From positions 1-38,150 of the forward strand of contig JAKEET010000193.1 of NCBI GenBank assembly GCA_022616435.1: 38,150 nucleotides of DNA. The letters are read 5' to 3'. Source of the stretch: Gemmataceae bacterium (GTDB lineage Bacteria > Planctomycetota > Planctomycetia > Gemmatales > Gemmataceae). This document shows positions 1 to 8,570 of the stretch, one piece after another (within the stretch, counting starts at the first letter, position 1; the number at the start of each line of letters is the position of its first letter). The notes beneath the pieces were generated by a model. That model was not told the DNA's origin. It was given only the letters and a program-made list of their open reading frames with translations, and made no database searches. Both the position numbers and the translations under genes were made by a program.

Positions 1-251
1 CCGAAACATCCGGCAGCGCCGCCCAGGATGGTAAGCAATCCCACCGTCCGAGAAAACCCGAAATCCGCAGGGTCTTGCACCTATAAACGGAAGAGCCCAT
101 TCTACCCGGTCTCGAAAAAACCGTCCTGCGTTTGGTCGCTGACCATATCCCGCAAAACAGGACAACAATGTGACAGTTCTGGTTCTCTGCGGGCCGTTGC
201 CTTCTTTCGCATGTAAACCCGCTTAACATGGGGACTTCCGTTCGTAAGTCC
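1..251. other. Intergenic, no supported gene
   Basis: Only a short open frame of about 60 codons lies here (28-216). It has no ribosome-binding site, no recognisable domain and atypical composition, so I do not call it. The stretch could hold the rest of a larger feature beginning left of the window. I see no strong promoter or terminator. Confidence 0.4.
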
Positions 252-328
252 CTCTCCCGCAAGACAACAGGTTGCAACGCTCTTGCCGACTTAGGAAACC
301 GATGCTCTATCCCCTGAGCTACGGGGGC
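252..328 (-). tRNA. Degenerate tRNA-Arg(CCU)-like gene, possibly a pseudogene
   Basis: Reading the minus strand from 328, the acceptor 5' strand GCCCCCG, the D arm (GCTC...GAGC) and an anticodon loop TTCCTAA (anticodon CCU) match a bacterial tRNA-Arg. The anticodon stem pairs only with several G-U wobbles. The 3' half is poor: the variable region would be about 10 nt, a T-stem can form as GCAA/TTGC with one mismatched closing pair, but the T-loop (CTGTTGT) lacks the conserved TTC-R-A sequence. The 3' acceptor strand (near GGGAGAG) pairs only partly with the 5' strand. No CCA is encoded. I read it as a decayed or unusual tRNA; the 5' half is convincing and the 3' end is approximate. Confidence 0.45.
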
Positions 329-413
329 AAGCCGGGGCAACGCCAAGTTGACAAGCCATCCGAGAAGGGTCGGCCTCCTCGGATAGCGTACGCCGCAGGC
401 GGCGAAGGGGCAA

Positions 414-1799
414 TCACAGCAGCTCGTGGATCGGCGTCGGGTCGTCCAGGACGTTGACGGGACGGCCGCTCGGATCGAGGAGTTGCAGGCGCGGATCGAC
501 GCCGAGGCACTCGTAAATGGTGGCGTGGATGTTGCACGGCGTCACGGGGCGCGTGTGCGGGCGCTCGCCGAGGCGATCGGTGGAGCCGACGACGATGCCG
601 CCCTTGACGCCGCCGCCGCCCAGCAGGCAGAACATCGAATTGCCCCAGTGGTCGCGGCCCGGCGTCCCCATGCTGCGCGGGGCGCCGCCGTTGCCGCCGT
701 CGTTCATGCGCGGCGTACGGCTGAACTCGCCGCACAGGATCACCAGCGTGGTGTCGAGCATGCCGCGATAGTCGAGGTCCTGGAACAGGGCCGACACGCC
801 GGCATCGACTTGCGGCAGGTAGCGCTCCATGCCCGCCTGCAGGTCCCAGTGATGGTCCCAGCCGCTGTGCACGCAGGTGACCCACGTCGCCCCGGCCTCC
901 ACCAAGCGGCGGGCAAGCAGCACGCTCTGGCCCCAGCTATTGCGGCCGTATTGATCGCGGAGCCGCGGATCTTCGCTGTTGATGTTGAACGCCTGGCGGG
1001 CGGCGGGCCCGGTGACAAAATCATAGGCCTCTTGCGAAAAGCGATCCATCGCCTGCACCGTCCCATGCTGATCGAGATGGCGGCGATTGGCGTCGAAGCG
1101 CTGCTTCAGGGTGCGGCGGTCTTCGAGATGGCCAAGGGTGAGGCCGCGGGCGAGGTTGAGGTTCTGAACGCTAAAATTCAGGTTGTTCGGGTCGCCGCCA
1201 GTCTGGAAAGGATTGTGGTGGGCGCCGAGCATGTGGCCGCCGTGATAACCGGGGGTGAGGCCGATACTGTGCACCGAGGGGACGCCGAGGTAGGCGGGCA
1301 TGCCGGCGCGGCGCGGGCCGACTTCGCGCGACACGATGGCGCCGATGCCGGGGAAGCGCGGGCTGTTGTTGACGCCGGAGACACCCATGTCCTTGGTGGT
1401 CAGCATGCGATGGCCGCCGGCGAAGTGGTCGCCGGTGTCGTGGTGCAGCGAGCGGACGATCGAGAACTTGTCGGCGACGCGGGCCTGCTTGGGAAACAGC
1501 GCGCTGATGTCCATGCCGGGGACGCGCGTGCGAATCGGCCGCCAGATGCCGCGGTGCAACTCGGGCGCGTCCGGCTTCATGTCGTACAGGTCCATGTGGC
1601 TGGGCCCGCCATCGAGCCATAGCAAGATGACCGACGTGGTGCGCGAATTGCCGGTCCGCGGCGCGCTGGCGCGAGCCTTCGCCAAGTCGGCCAGCCCGAG
1701 GGTCGCCATGCCGGCGACGCCGAGCTGCAAGAAATCGCGCCGGCTGACGCCGTCACAGTAACGCTTGCCGGAGCTCGAACCGAGACCGAGACGAAACAT
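414..1799 (-). CDS. DUF1501 family protein, Tat-exported
   Basis: This 461-residue protein belongs to the DUF1501 family, which is abundant in planctomycetes and related to the alkaline phosphatase/sulfatase fold; its substrates are largely unknown. The ATG at 1799 is chosen over an upstream GTG/ATG-like extension because a purine-rich ribosome-binding site (AAGGGGGG) lies about 8 nt before it. A twin-arginine signal (SRRDFLQLG, residues 19-27) followed by a hydrophobic stretch predicts folded export by the Tat pathway. Family-like segments include VILLWLDGGPSHMD near residue 60, with the metal-ligand-like Asp, a central HSGWDHH segment, and LCGEFSRTPRMN followed by GRDHWG toward the C terminus. 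It is transcribed away from the beta-propeller gene at 1965. The family assignment is firm; the enzyme activity is unknown. Confidence 0.93.
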   Translation of the reverse strand: MFRLGLGSSSGKRYCDGVSRRDFLQLGVAGMATLGLADLAKARASAPRTGNSRTTSVILLWLDGGPSHMDLYDMKPDAPELHRGIWRPIRTRVPGMDISALFPKQARVADKFSIVRSLHHDTGDHFAGGHRMLTTKDMGVSGVNNSPRFPGIGAIVSREVGPRRAGMPAYLGVPSVHSIGLTPGYHGGHMLGAHHNPFQTGGDPNNLNFSVQNLNLARGLTLGHLEDRRTLKQRFDANRRHLDQHGTVQAMDRFSQEAYDFVTGPAARQAFNINSEDPRLRDQYGRNSWGQSVLLARRLVEAGATWVTCVHSGWDHHWDLQAGMERYLPQVDAGVSALFQDLDYRGMLDTTLVILCGEFSRTPRMNDGGNGGAPRSMGTPGRDHWGNSMFCLLGGGGVKGGIVVGSTDRLGERPHTRPVTPCNIHATIYECLGVDPRLQLLDPSGRPVNVLDDPTPIHELL

Positions 1800-1964
1800 G
1801 AGAATCCCCCCTTGCGAAACGCAGAAACCGATCAGAAGTCGCGACGCCATGGGCGTCGTGCTGGAAGGTAGGCAAGTCCAGGCGGGCGATCAGGCGGGAG
1901 CGATGTACAATCTTATCACTTATTCCGGCCGAGGGAACAACTTTTTTCTGCCGCAGGTGCACAA

Positions 1965-2948
1965 ATGAATCGTGCGTGGTTGGCCCTGCTCCTGCTTGGT
2001 TGTACTCCTTTCATCGTCCCGAGCCAAGCGCAGAATCCAGCCGGCAAGACCAAACTTCTCCTGGCATTCTCGTCCTACCGCGACAGGCCCAAGCAGCCTG
2101 GAATCTACCTGTACGAACACGACGGCGTCGCCTCGGGCAAGATCGTCGCCGCCATCGACACCGTCAATCTTCGCAGCGACTATCATCCGTCCATCAGCCT
2201 CGATGGCCGCTATTGCGTGTTCGCGTCGGAGCTGGAAAACCAGACGAGCCGGATCTTCGTCTGGGACTTCGCCGACAAGAAGCTGATCACCTTGCCGACG
2301 TTGAATGACTCGCCCAACGCCCAGCTCCACCCGACGCTGACCGGTGACGGCCGCTGGATCATCTACGCCTCGTTCAACAAGGCCGGGGCAAGTCAGCGCT
2401 GGGATTTGCAACTCTACGACGTCAAGAGCCAGAAGTTCGACGACCTGCCGGCGTTGAACTCGCCCAAGTTCGACGAACGCATGCCGGCCGTGAGCGCCGA
2501 CGGCCGCTGGATTGCGTACGTCTCGAACGCCAGCGGCGGCGTCGGCGTGAGCGACGTCTATCTCTACGATCGCCACGAGGGGGCCGTGGTTCGCGTGCCG
2601 GAGCTGAACTCGCCGAGCATGGACATCACGCCGTCGTTGAACGCCGACGGCAACCTGGTGGCGTTCGCCTCGGCCCGGCTCGGCGGCATGGGCGGGCGCG
2701 ACATCTATCTATTCGATCGCCGGCTCAAGAAGTTCGCGTCCCTGCCGGGCCTCAATTCGGCAGCCCACGAGCAGACGCCGAGCCTGAGCGCCGATGGCCG
2801 CTACCTCACGTTCGTCTCGGAGCGCATCGCCGGCGCGGGCGAGCGCGACGTGTTTCTGTACGACCGCCAGATGGGCAAGCTGCTGCCGACGCCGGGGCTG
2901 AACTCGAAGCGCGAGGACATGGACCCGGTGGTGGCGGCGCTGAAGTGA
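1965..2948 (+). CDS. Secreted TolB-like (PD40/WD40-like) beta-propeller protein
   Basis: The protein has 327 residues. The N terminus is a signal peptide; LLLLGC (residues 8-13) resembles a lipobox, so it may be a lipoprotein, although a type I cleavage after SQA near residue 23 is also possible. After that come about five repeats of the PD40 type, each with a HPSISLDGRY / PAVSADGRWIAYVS-like core, spaced by about 55 residues and often preceded by LNSP. These repeats build a beta-propeller like the C-terminal domain of TolB. There is no TolB N-terminal domain, so a role in the Tol-Pal system is not implied; a periplasmic binding or scaffold role is an inference. The gene is divergent from the DUF1501 gene, and their promoters must lie in 1800-1964. 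Confidence 0.85.
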   Translation: MNRAWLALLLLGCTPFIVPSQAQNPAGKTKLLLAFSSYRDRPKQPGIYLYEHDGVASGKIVAAIDTVNLRSDYHPSISLDGRYCVFASELENQTSRIFVWDFADKKLITLPTLNDSPNAQLHPTLTGDGRWIIYASFNKAGASQRWDLQLYDVKSQKFDDLPALNSPKFDERMPAVSADGRWIAYVSNASGGVGVSDVYLYDRHEGAVVRVPELNSPSMDITPSLNADGNLVAFASARLGGMGGRDIYLFDRRLKKFASLPGLNSAAHEQTPSLSADGRYLTFVSERIAGAGERDVFLYDRQMGKLLPTPGLNSKREDMDPVVAALK

Positions 2949-3127
2949 GTCCGAAGCGCCAACGAGAGATTCGGATACGATGATCCACCTCGGACGTGTC
3001 GAGTTCTCAACTTGACTGGCCTCCGACTCAGCGATTGCGAGGACGCTTCCTGCCACATTGGAAAGACGCCGCCGGCTTTCTTGCCGTCTTGATTGCCATG
3101 CCAATGGGCCAGGCCGAAGAGGGTGCG

Positions 3128-4477
3128 ATGGCTACCGTCGAACTCATCGTCATCGTTTCCATGATTGCGTTCAACGGCGTCTTCGCGGCGTATGAAATCG
3201 CACTCGCGGCATCATCGATGGCACGACTCCACATGCTGGCCAACGAGAATCGAAGTGGGGCCAAGGCCGCGCTGTACATGAAAGAGAACGTTGAGGGGAG
3301 CCTGGCCGCGATCCAGATTGGCATCACGCTGTGCGGAGCGGTGGCCGCCGCCACCGGCGGCGCCGGCGCGGGCGCCCGCATCGAGCCCTGGTTGAGCGAA
3401 CGGTACGGCTTCTCGCCGGGCATGGCCGAGTTCTTGGCGGTCCTGGCGATCGTCCTCCCGCTGACCGCGTTCACGATCATGTTCGGCGAGCTGGTTCCGA
3501 AAGTCTTTGCACTCCGCAACAAGGAATGGATCTGCCTGGCGCTGTCGCCGTGGCTGCGGTGGTTCACGTTCAGCGTCTGGCCTGCCGTCTGGTTCTTCGA
3601 AACAGTGGTCACGGCGATCACGGACTGGGGCCAACGGAAGCTGCACCGCGCCGGCAAGGGGGCACGATCCGAGCCGTCGGAACTGCAAGAGATGTACGCC
3701 GTCACGGCGCTGGCGCGCACGGCGCGCTTGATTGGTCAACGTGAAGAGCGAATCATCCTCGGCGCCGCCCGGCTGACCAGTCGGCCGATCAGTGAGATCA
3801 TGCTGCCGGCGTCGGCCATCAGCATGCTTGACGCCAACGGAACACTTACCGATGGCCTGGTCGCCGCTCACCTCGACATGCACACGCGCTTTCCGGTGAC
3901 CGGCAAGACCGGCGATCCCCAAGCCATCGTCGGCTACGTGAATGTCAAGGACATCGTCGCCGTCATGCGACTCTTTCCGGAAAAGCCATCGTTACGCTCG
4001 ATCATCCGGCCTTTGCCCGATCTGCGCGAGAATGACAGCATTTCCGCCGGCCTGGAACGACTGCTCAGAGACAGCAACCACATCGCCCTGGTGCGCGATG
4101 AGGCGGGCAGCGTCGTGGGACTGGTTACTTTGGAGGATATCGTCGAAGAACTGCTCGGCGACATTCGCGATGAGTATGATCGCCTGCCGGCGTATGTGCA
4201 AGCCTCCGGCCCGGGCTGGGTCGTCGCCGGCGGCATCAGCTTGGCGAGGCTGCGTGAGCAGACCGGCGTGGATTTGTCTCTCGACCTGCCGGCAGCGAAG
4301 TCCGACACGTTGAACGACTGGTTCACAGGCCACCTCGGACGCGCTGTGCGCGGCGGCGACGCGATCACGCGGTCCGGCGTTCGTGTCACGGTCCGCAAGG
4401 TGCGGCGTCAACAGTTGCTTGAAGCTCAGGTGGTCGGGCTTCCCGGCATGGGTGGAACGCATCCTGCCCAACCATGA
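3128..4477 (+). CDS. CNNM/CorC (HlyC-type) membrane protein with CBS pair
   Basis: The protein has 449 residues from the ATG at 3128, which follows GAAGAGGG at a good distance; the frame is open upstream to 2996 but that extension looks non-coding. The order is a DUF21/CNNM membrane domain (about residues 1-170, four hydrophobic segments with the conserved GELVPK motif near residue 120), a CBS-domain pair (about 215-345, ending in VTLEDIVEELLGDIRDE), and a C-terminal CorC/HlyC domain (about 355-445). The family includes Mg2+/Co2+ efflux and transport proteins such as CorC and MpfA; the old name hemolysin is historical. Adenosine nucleotides may bind the CBS pair. It ends 7 nt before the convergent stop of the diadenylate-cyclase-like gene. 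Confidence 0.92.
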   Translation: MATVELIVIVSMIAFNGVFAAYEIALAASSMARLHMLANENRSGAKAALYMKENVEGSLAAIQIGITLCGAVAAATGGAGAGARIEPWLSERYGFSPGMAEFLAVLAIVLPLTAFTIMFGELVPKVFALRNKEWICLALSPWLRWFTFSVWPAVWFFETVVTAITDWGQRKLHRAGKGARSEPSELQEMYAVTALARTARLIGQREERIILGAARLTSRPISEIMLPASAISMLDANGTLTDGLVAAHLDMHTRFPVTGKTGDPQAIVGYVNVKDIVAVMRLFPEKPSLRSIIRPLPDLRENDSISAGLERLLRDSNHIALVRDEAGSVVGLVTLEDIVEELLGDIRDEYDRLPAYVQASGPGWVVAGGISLARLREQTGVDLSLDLPAAKSDTLNDWFTGHLGRAVRGGDAITRSGVRVTVRKVRRQQLLEAQVVGLPGMGGTHPAQP

Positions 4478-4483
4478 TGCCGC

Positions 4484-5470
4484 CTAGCCGCCGGCCGGCG
4501 GCGAGCCGGCGCCGTTGCCGTCGCTGGCGTCCATGTGAAAGTGCGACCAGATCATCGGCCGTGCCAGCGGCGGGATGTTCAGCACGATGGTGCCGTTCTG
4601 GAAGATGCGAACGATTCCGGACGATTGACTGACGACCACGGCGATGGCCTTGGTTTTCTTGGTGATGGCCGCCGCCGCCCAGTGCCGCGTGCCCAGGCCT
4701 TTGCTCAGCGTGATCCCTTCGGCGGGCGCGTCGATGTACATGCAGGCAGCCTCGGCGACGCCGTCGCGCTGGATGATGAGAGCCCCTTCCAGCTGGGCGA
4801 TGTCCTTGATCTGCTCGCGAACACGGGGATCGCGGATATCGCGCTCCTTGGCGGCATAGCCGCGGAACGGATTGAAATTCAAGGGCCGGCACATGGTCAG
4901 CACGCGCTTGGTGTCGCCGACCACGAACATGGTGCCGACCGGCTTGCCTTCGCGGCCCTCGCGGCCGATTTCGGTGGCGACGTCGACCACCGCCCGCAGC
5001 GATTCCAGCGGGACCTGGGTGTCGAGCTTGCGCAAATCCTGGGCGCTGAGCCGCTCCAAATGTTCGCCCAGATGGATGACGCTGATGCTGTCGATGGGTT
5101 CGGGGCGGTCGGCGCCGCCGATGCCGTTGTACAGGGCAATGACGTGGGCGCCGGGCCGGATCTTCTCGATGGCGATCGCTTCGAGAAGCGCGAGACTCAT
5201 GCGTTCCTGGGTCGGCGACGGACCGGGATTGATGTCGAGCAAGGTCAGATGGGCATGAGCTCGAATCTTGGCGGCTACGTCGCGGTTGCGTGCGGCAATC
5301 AACAGCTTGTCGCCGGGGAGCAGCTCGAGCACTTCGTCCCAATCGAGATCGGTTTCGGTGAGCATCAAGACAGCGTCCGCGGACAGCTCATCAGCGAGTT
5401 GCCGCGCCGCTTTGAGCAGGATGGCGGTTTGCGCGAGGAGAGCCATGGTTCGCAGCGTGTCGCTCGTCAT
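4484..5470 (-). CDS. Diadenylate cyclase (DisA_N/DAC) domain protein
   Basis: The protein has 328 residues from the ATG at 5470; an in-frame GTG at 5503 and ATG at 5446 are alternatives and none has a clear ribosome-binding site. The N-terminal part (residues 10-80, KAARQLADELSADAVLML) resembles the pyruvate-kinase alpha/beta-like domain of archaeal-type CdaZ diadenylate cyclases. The C-terminal 100 residues match the DAC domain that condenses two ATP to c-di-AMP: EGALIIQRDGVAEA (from 228) at the DGA motif, LGTRHWAAA (from 259) at the RHR motif, then AIAVVVSQSSG. The usual Asp-Gly-Ala is Glu-Gly-Ala, and the third motif position is RHW not RHR, so activity is uncertain. It is convergent with the CNNM gene and divergent from the cystathionine beta-synthase gene. 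Confidence 0.82.
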   Translation of the reverse strand: MTSDTLRTMALLAQTAILLKAARQLADELSADAVLMLTETDLDWDEVLELLPGDKLLIAARNRDVAAKIRAHAHLTLLDINPGPSPTQERMSLALLEAIAIEKIRPGAHVIALYNGIGGADRPEPIDSISVIHLGEHLERLSAQDLRKLDTQVPLESLRAVVDVATEIGREGREGKPVGTMFVVGDTKRVLTMCRPLNFNPFRGYAAKERDIRDPRVREQIKDIAQLEGALIIQRDGVAEAACMYIDAPAEGITLSKGLGTRHWAAAAITKKTKAIAVVVSQSSGIVRIFQNGTIVLNIPPLARPMIWSHFHMDASDGNGAGSPPAGG

Positions 5471-5596
5471 TCTGGATGCGAAAATTGCCGGCGCGCCCAA
5501 CACCGGAAGAGTGATGTTCTATACGATGCGAGAAGTGTGGCATAGAGCAAATGAGGCCGGCCGGCGATTTTTGCCAAGATTCTTCGGGGTCCAGTC

Positions 5597-6946
5597 ATGC
5601 AAGAAACCATCCTGCAATCGATCGGAAAGACGCCGTTGGTGCGGCTGCGACGCGTGACCGAGGGGCTGGCGGCGAGCGTGTGGGCGAAAGTCGAGTCGCA
5701 GAACCCAGGCGGCAGCGTGAAGGACCGGGTGGCCCTCGCCATGGTGACCGAGGCCGAACGGCGCGGCTGGCTGCGCGCCGGCGGCACCATCATCGAGGCG
5801 ACCGCGGGCAACACCGGCGTCGGCCTGGCCATGCTTGCCGCCGTCAAGGGCTACCGCTGCATCTTCGTGATGCCCGACAAGATGTCGCAGGACAAGGTCC
5901 GGCTGTTGAAAGCCTACGGGGCCGAGGTGATCATCACGCCGACCAGCGTGCCTCCCGATTCGCCGGACAGCTACAACGGCGTCGCCGACCGCCTGACCCG
6001 CGAGATCCCCGGCGCCTGGCGGCCCAACCAGTTCGCCAACCTCGCCAACCCGGAGGTCCACTACCGCACCACCGGCTATGAGATCTGGGAACAGACTGAA
6101 GGCCGCATCACGGCGTTCGTGGCCGGCGCGGGCACCGGGGGCACGATCTCCGGCGTGGGCCGCTACCTCAAGGAGCAGAACCCGGACGTCAGGATCCTCG
6201 GCGCCGATCCGGAGGGCTCGGTGCTGTCCGGCGACGCGCCGAAGCCGTGGAAGGTCGAGGGGATCGGCGAAGACTTCGTCCCCAAGACGCTGAACAGCCA
6301 GCTCGTGGACGAGTGGATCCGCGTCAGCGATGCCGAATCATTCCAGACGGCCCGCGCCCTGGCCCGGCGCGAAGGGCTGCTCCTGGGCGGCTCCAGCGGC
6401 ACGGCCGTTGCCGCCGCGCTGCGTTACGCTCGACGCCTGACGGGCGAACATCTGGTGGTGGCCCTGTGCGCCGACACCGGCCGCAACTATCTCAGCAAGG
6501 TCTTCGATGACGAGTGGCTGGCGGCGAACAACCTGCTGACCGCCATCGAGCCGGCCCAGTCGGTCGGCGATCTGCTGCGCACGCGCGGCCCGCGGCAACT
6601 GGTGACGCTCAGTCCGCGGGCCAGCGCCGCGGAAGCGATTCGCATTTTCGAATCGGCCGGGTTCTCGCAGATCCCGGTGCTGCACGACGGCAAGCCGGTC
6701 GGCAGCATCCAGGAAGTGACGCTGGCCCGCGTGCTGCACGATCGCGGCGATCCGGAGAAGTTCACCGTCGCCGAGATCATGGTCCGGCCGCTGCCGCAGG
6801 TGGAAACGACCGTCCACCTCGACGAGGCGTACCGGCTGCTGCTGTCGGGCAACACCGGCGTGCTCGCCGTCCAGGACGGCAAGGTCGTGGACATCATCAC
6901 GCGCATCGACCTGATACACTATTGGAATCAAACAAGACAACGTTAG
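5597..6946 (+). CDS. cbs: Cystathionine beta-synthase-type PLP enzyme with CBS domains
   Basis: This 449-residue fold-type II PLP enzyme has the active-site Lys in GGSVKDR (Lys42), the substrate loop EATAGNTG near residue 75, and the glycine-rich phosphate-binding loop AGTGGTISGVG near residue 180. Unlike a plain cysteine synthase of about 310 residues it carries a C-terminal CBS-domain pair (about 320-445). It therefore matches bacterial cystathionine beta-synthase, which joins homocysteine and serine to cystathionine. The heme-binding N terminus of animal enzymes is absent. A cystathionine gamma-synthase/lyase lies at 9778, which supports transsulfuration. An O-acetylserine-using cysteine synthase with regulatory CBS domains is the main alternative. 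The secreted peptidase gene starts 27 nt downstream on the same strand. Confidence 0.9.
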   Translation: MQETILQSIGKTPLVRLRRVTEGLAASVWAKVESQNPGGSVKDRVALAMVTEAERRGWLRAGGTIIEATAGNTGVGLAMLAAVKGYRCIFVMPDKMSQDKVRLLKAYGAEVIITPTSVPPDSPDSYNGVADRLTREIPGAWRPNQFANLANPEVHYRTTGYEIWEQTEGRITAFVAGAGTGGTISGVGRYLKEQNPDVRILGADPEGSVLSGDAPKPWKVEGIGEDFVPKTLNSQLVDEWIRVSDAESFQTARALARREGLLLGGSSGTAVAAALRYARRLTGEHLVVALCADTGRNYLSKVFDDEWLAANNLLTAIEPAQSVGDLLRTRGPRQLVTLSPRASAAEAIRIFESAGFSQIPVLHDGKPVGSIQEVTLARVLHDRGDPEKFTVAEIMVRPLPQVETTVHLDEAYRLLLSGNTGVLAVQDGKVVDIITRIDLIHYWNQTRQR

Positions 6947-6972
6947 CGGTGAACTTCCGAGGAGTCGCTTCC

Positions 6973-8556
6973 ATGAACTTCCGCTCAAGGCATGTTGTCG
7001 CGGTGCTGGCGGTGGTGGCCCTGGCCGCTGGCCGCGCCACGGCCCAACCGAATCAGGCCCAGCCGAATCCCAACCTCAAGCCGACCTACGGCTCGGTCCG
7101 GCTGAAAGCGGGCTTCCTGCCCGATCCGTTCACCAAGGACCTGCAGGCCGGCGGCCAGCTCAGGACGAACCTGGGCGGCGTCAAGGCCTACGTCGCCAAG
7201 GCCCCGGACGTCAGTCTCCATTACACGAAGGGCCAATACCCGCTGACGTTCACGGTGAAGTCGGTCGGCGACACGACGCTGTTGATCAACCTGCCCGACG
7301 GCACCTGGGTCGCCGATGACGACAGCGGCGGCGGCCTCGATCCGTTGATCCGGATCGCGCAACCGCAGTCCGGACGGTACGACATTTTCGTGGGGACATA
7401 CCGCAAGGGCCTGCTCCCCGCGACGCTGTACATCACGGAACTGGATGCCGCCAAGCAACCGCCGCCGCCGGTGGTGGTCAAGGGCAAGCTGCCGGATTGC
7501 TACGTGTTGTCGGCCGGCGTCGATGATTACCGCAACGCCAACAAGCTGAACGGCTGCCTGAACGACGCCCGCAACACGGCGGCGGCGTTCAGGGCCCAGA
7601 CCGGATCCATGTTTCGCAAAGTCGAAGTGCAAACGCTGCTGGACGCGTCGGCGACCCGCGGCAGCATTCAGCAGCGGCTGCAAGGCTTCACCAAGCAAGG
7701 CGCCAGCCGCGACTACATGGTGTTGTTCCTGAGCGGCCACGGCGGACGCACCAACGGCGACAAGACCTGGTACTTCCTGCCGTTCGATTTCCATCCCAGC
7801 CGATTCGCCGACACCGTCCTGACCGATCGGCAGATCCTCGACGCCGGCGACGCCGTGGTGAAGCAGAAGAAGCACTTCGTGGTGATCGTGGACGCCTGCT
7901 TCAGCGGCCAGCTCCATACGACGGCCCAGCCGTACTTGGGCCGCTACAAGGGCAGCAACGACGCCGGCATGATCCTGATGCTCTCCAGCGCCCCACACCA
8001 GACGAGCGCCGCCCTCGGCAATTTCAGCGCCTTCGCCAAGGCGCTGGCGGACGCGATGGCCGGCGGCGGCGACCTCAACAAGGACAGCAAGGTCACCCTG
8101 GACGAGATTCAGAGCTACTCCGCGCGGCGCACCGCGCAGCTCCTGGCGCGGGCCCGCATCAAGGACAAGCAGGACTGCATCGTGGCCTGGTCGCCGTCGA
8201 TTTCCAAGGATGCACCGCTGGCCTATGCCGGCAAGGTCGTGGCGTCCGAAACGCCCAAGACGCCCGCCGAAACTCCCTCGCGCTGGTCGGGTGATGAAAC
8301 CCTTCCCGGCTACGGCAAGCTGTCGTTCGCGATGTACCCCAGCGGCCGAGTCGTGATGGTGGACGCCAGGGATACGATGGAAGGCATCTGGCGAAAGCAG
8401 GACAACGTGTTCACGCTTGCGTTTGCCAACGGCTCGGTCGTCTACACCGGCACGCTCGACGGCGCGGTCCTTTCCGGCACCGCGACCAGCCCCTCGCCGC
8501 GCCAGCAGGCCATGAGGACGTGGAACTGGACGGTACGACAGCAGTCGGACCAATGA
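6973..8556 (+). CDS. Secreted caspase-like peptidase (C14 family)
   Basis: The protein has 527 residues from the ATG at 6973, preceded by CGAGGAG; the open frame extends far upstream inside the previous gene but that part is a shadow. Residues 1-24 are a signal peptide (cleavage near ATA-Q). Residues 80-160 look like a small beta-sandwich of the bacterial pre-peptidase type (TWVADDDSGGGLDP). Residues 173-420 are the caspase p20-like domain with catalytic His256 in LFLSGHGG and Cys309 in VIVDACFSG. A C-terminal beta-rich domain (about 430-527) may bind ligand. The His-Cys dyad is intact, so peptidase activity is likely; bacterial relatives usually cut after Lys or Arg rather than Asp. The stop lies 14 nt before a serpin start, suggesting co-transcription. 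Confidence 0.9.
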   Translation: MNFRSRHVVAVLAVVALAAGRATAQPNQAQPNPNLKPTYGSVRLKAGFLPDPFTKDLQAGGQLRTNLGGVKAYVAKAPDVSLHYTKGQYPLTFTVKSVGDTTLLINLPDGTWVADDDSGGGLDPLIRIAQPQSGRYDIFVGTYRKGLLPATLYITELDAAKQPPPPVVVKGKLPDCYVLSAGVDDYRNANKLNGCLNDARNTAAAFRAQTGSMFRKVEVQTLLDASATRGSIQQRLQGFTKQGASRDYMVLFLSGHGGRTNGDKTWYFLPFDFHPSRFADTVLTDRQILDAGDAVVKQKKHFVVIVDACFSGQLHTTAQPYLGRYKGSNDAGMILMLSSAPHQTSAALGNFSAFAKALADAMAGGGDLNKDSKVTLDEIQSYSARRTAQLLARARIKDKQDCIVAWSPSISKDAPLAYAGKVVASETPKTPAETPSRWSGDETLPGYGKLSFAMYPSGRVVMVDARDTMEGIWRKQDNVFTLAFANGSVVYTGTLDGAVLSGTATSPSPRQQAMRTWNWTVRQQSDQ

Positions 8557-8570
8557 GAAGGAGCCGCAGC

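Noticed and set aside
1..328. A group I intron in the tRNA-Arg anticodon loop, as known in some bacteria
   Set aside because: No matching 3' half of the tRNA (T-arm and acceptor) is found in the 290 nt after the anticodon, so an intron-split gene is not supported.
426..1622. A long plus-strand open frame (398 codons) opposite the DUF1501 gene
   Set aside because: It is an antisense shadow caused by high GC at third positions; its translation is Ala/Arg/Val rich without domains, while the minus-strand frame has clear family motifs.
3128..4477. A haemolysin, as this family is often named
   Set aside because: The CNNM/CorC architecture with CBS domains points to ion transport or regulation; there is no toxin feature.
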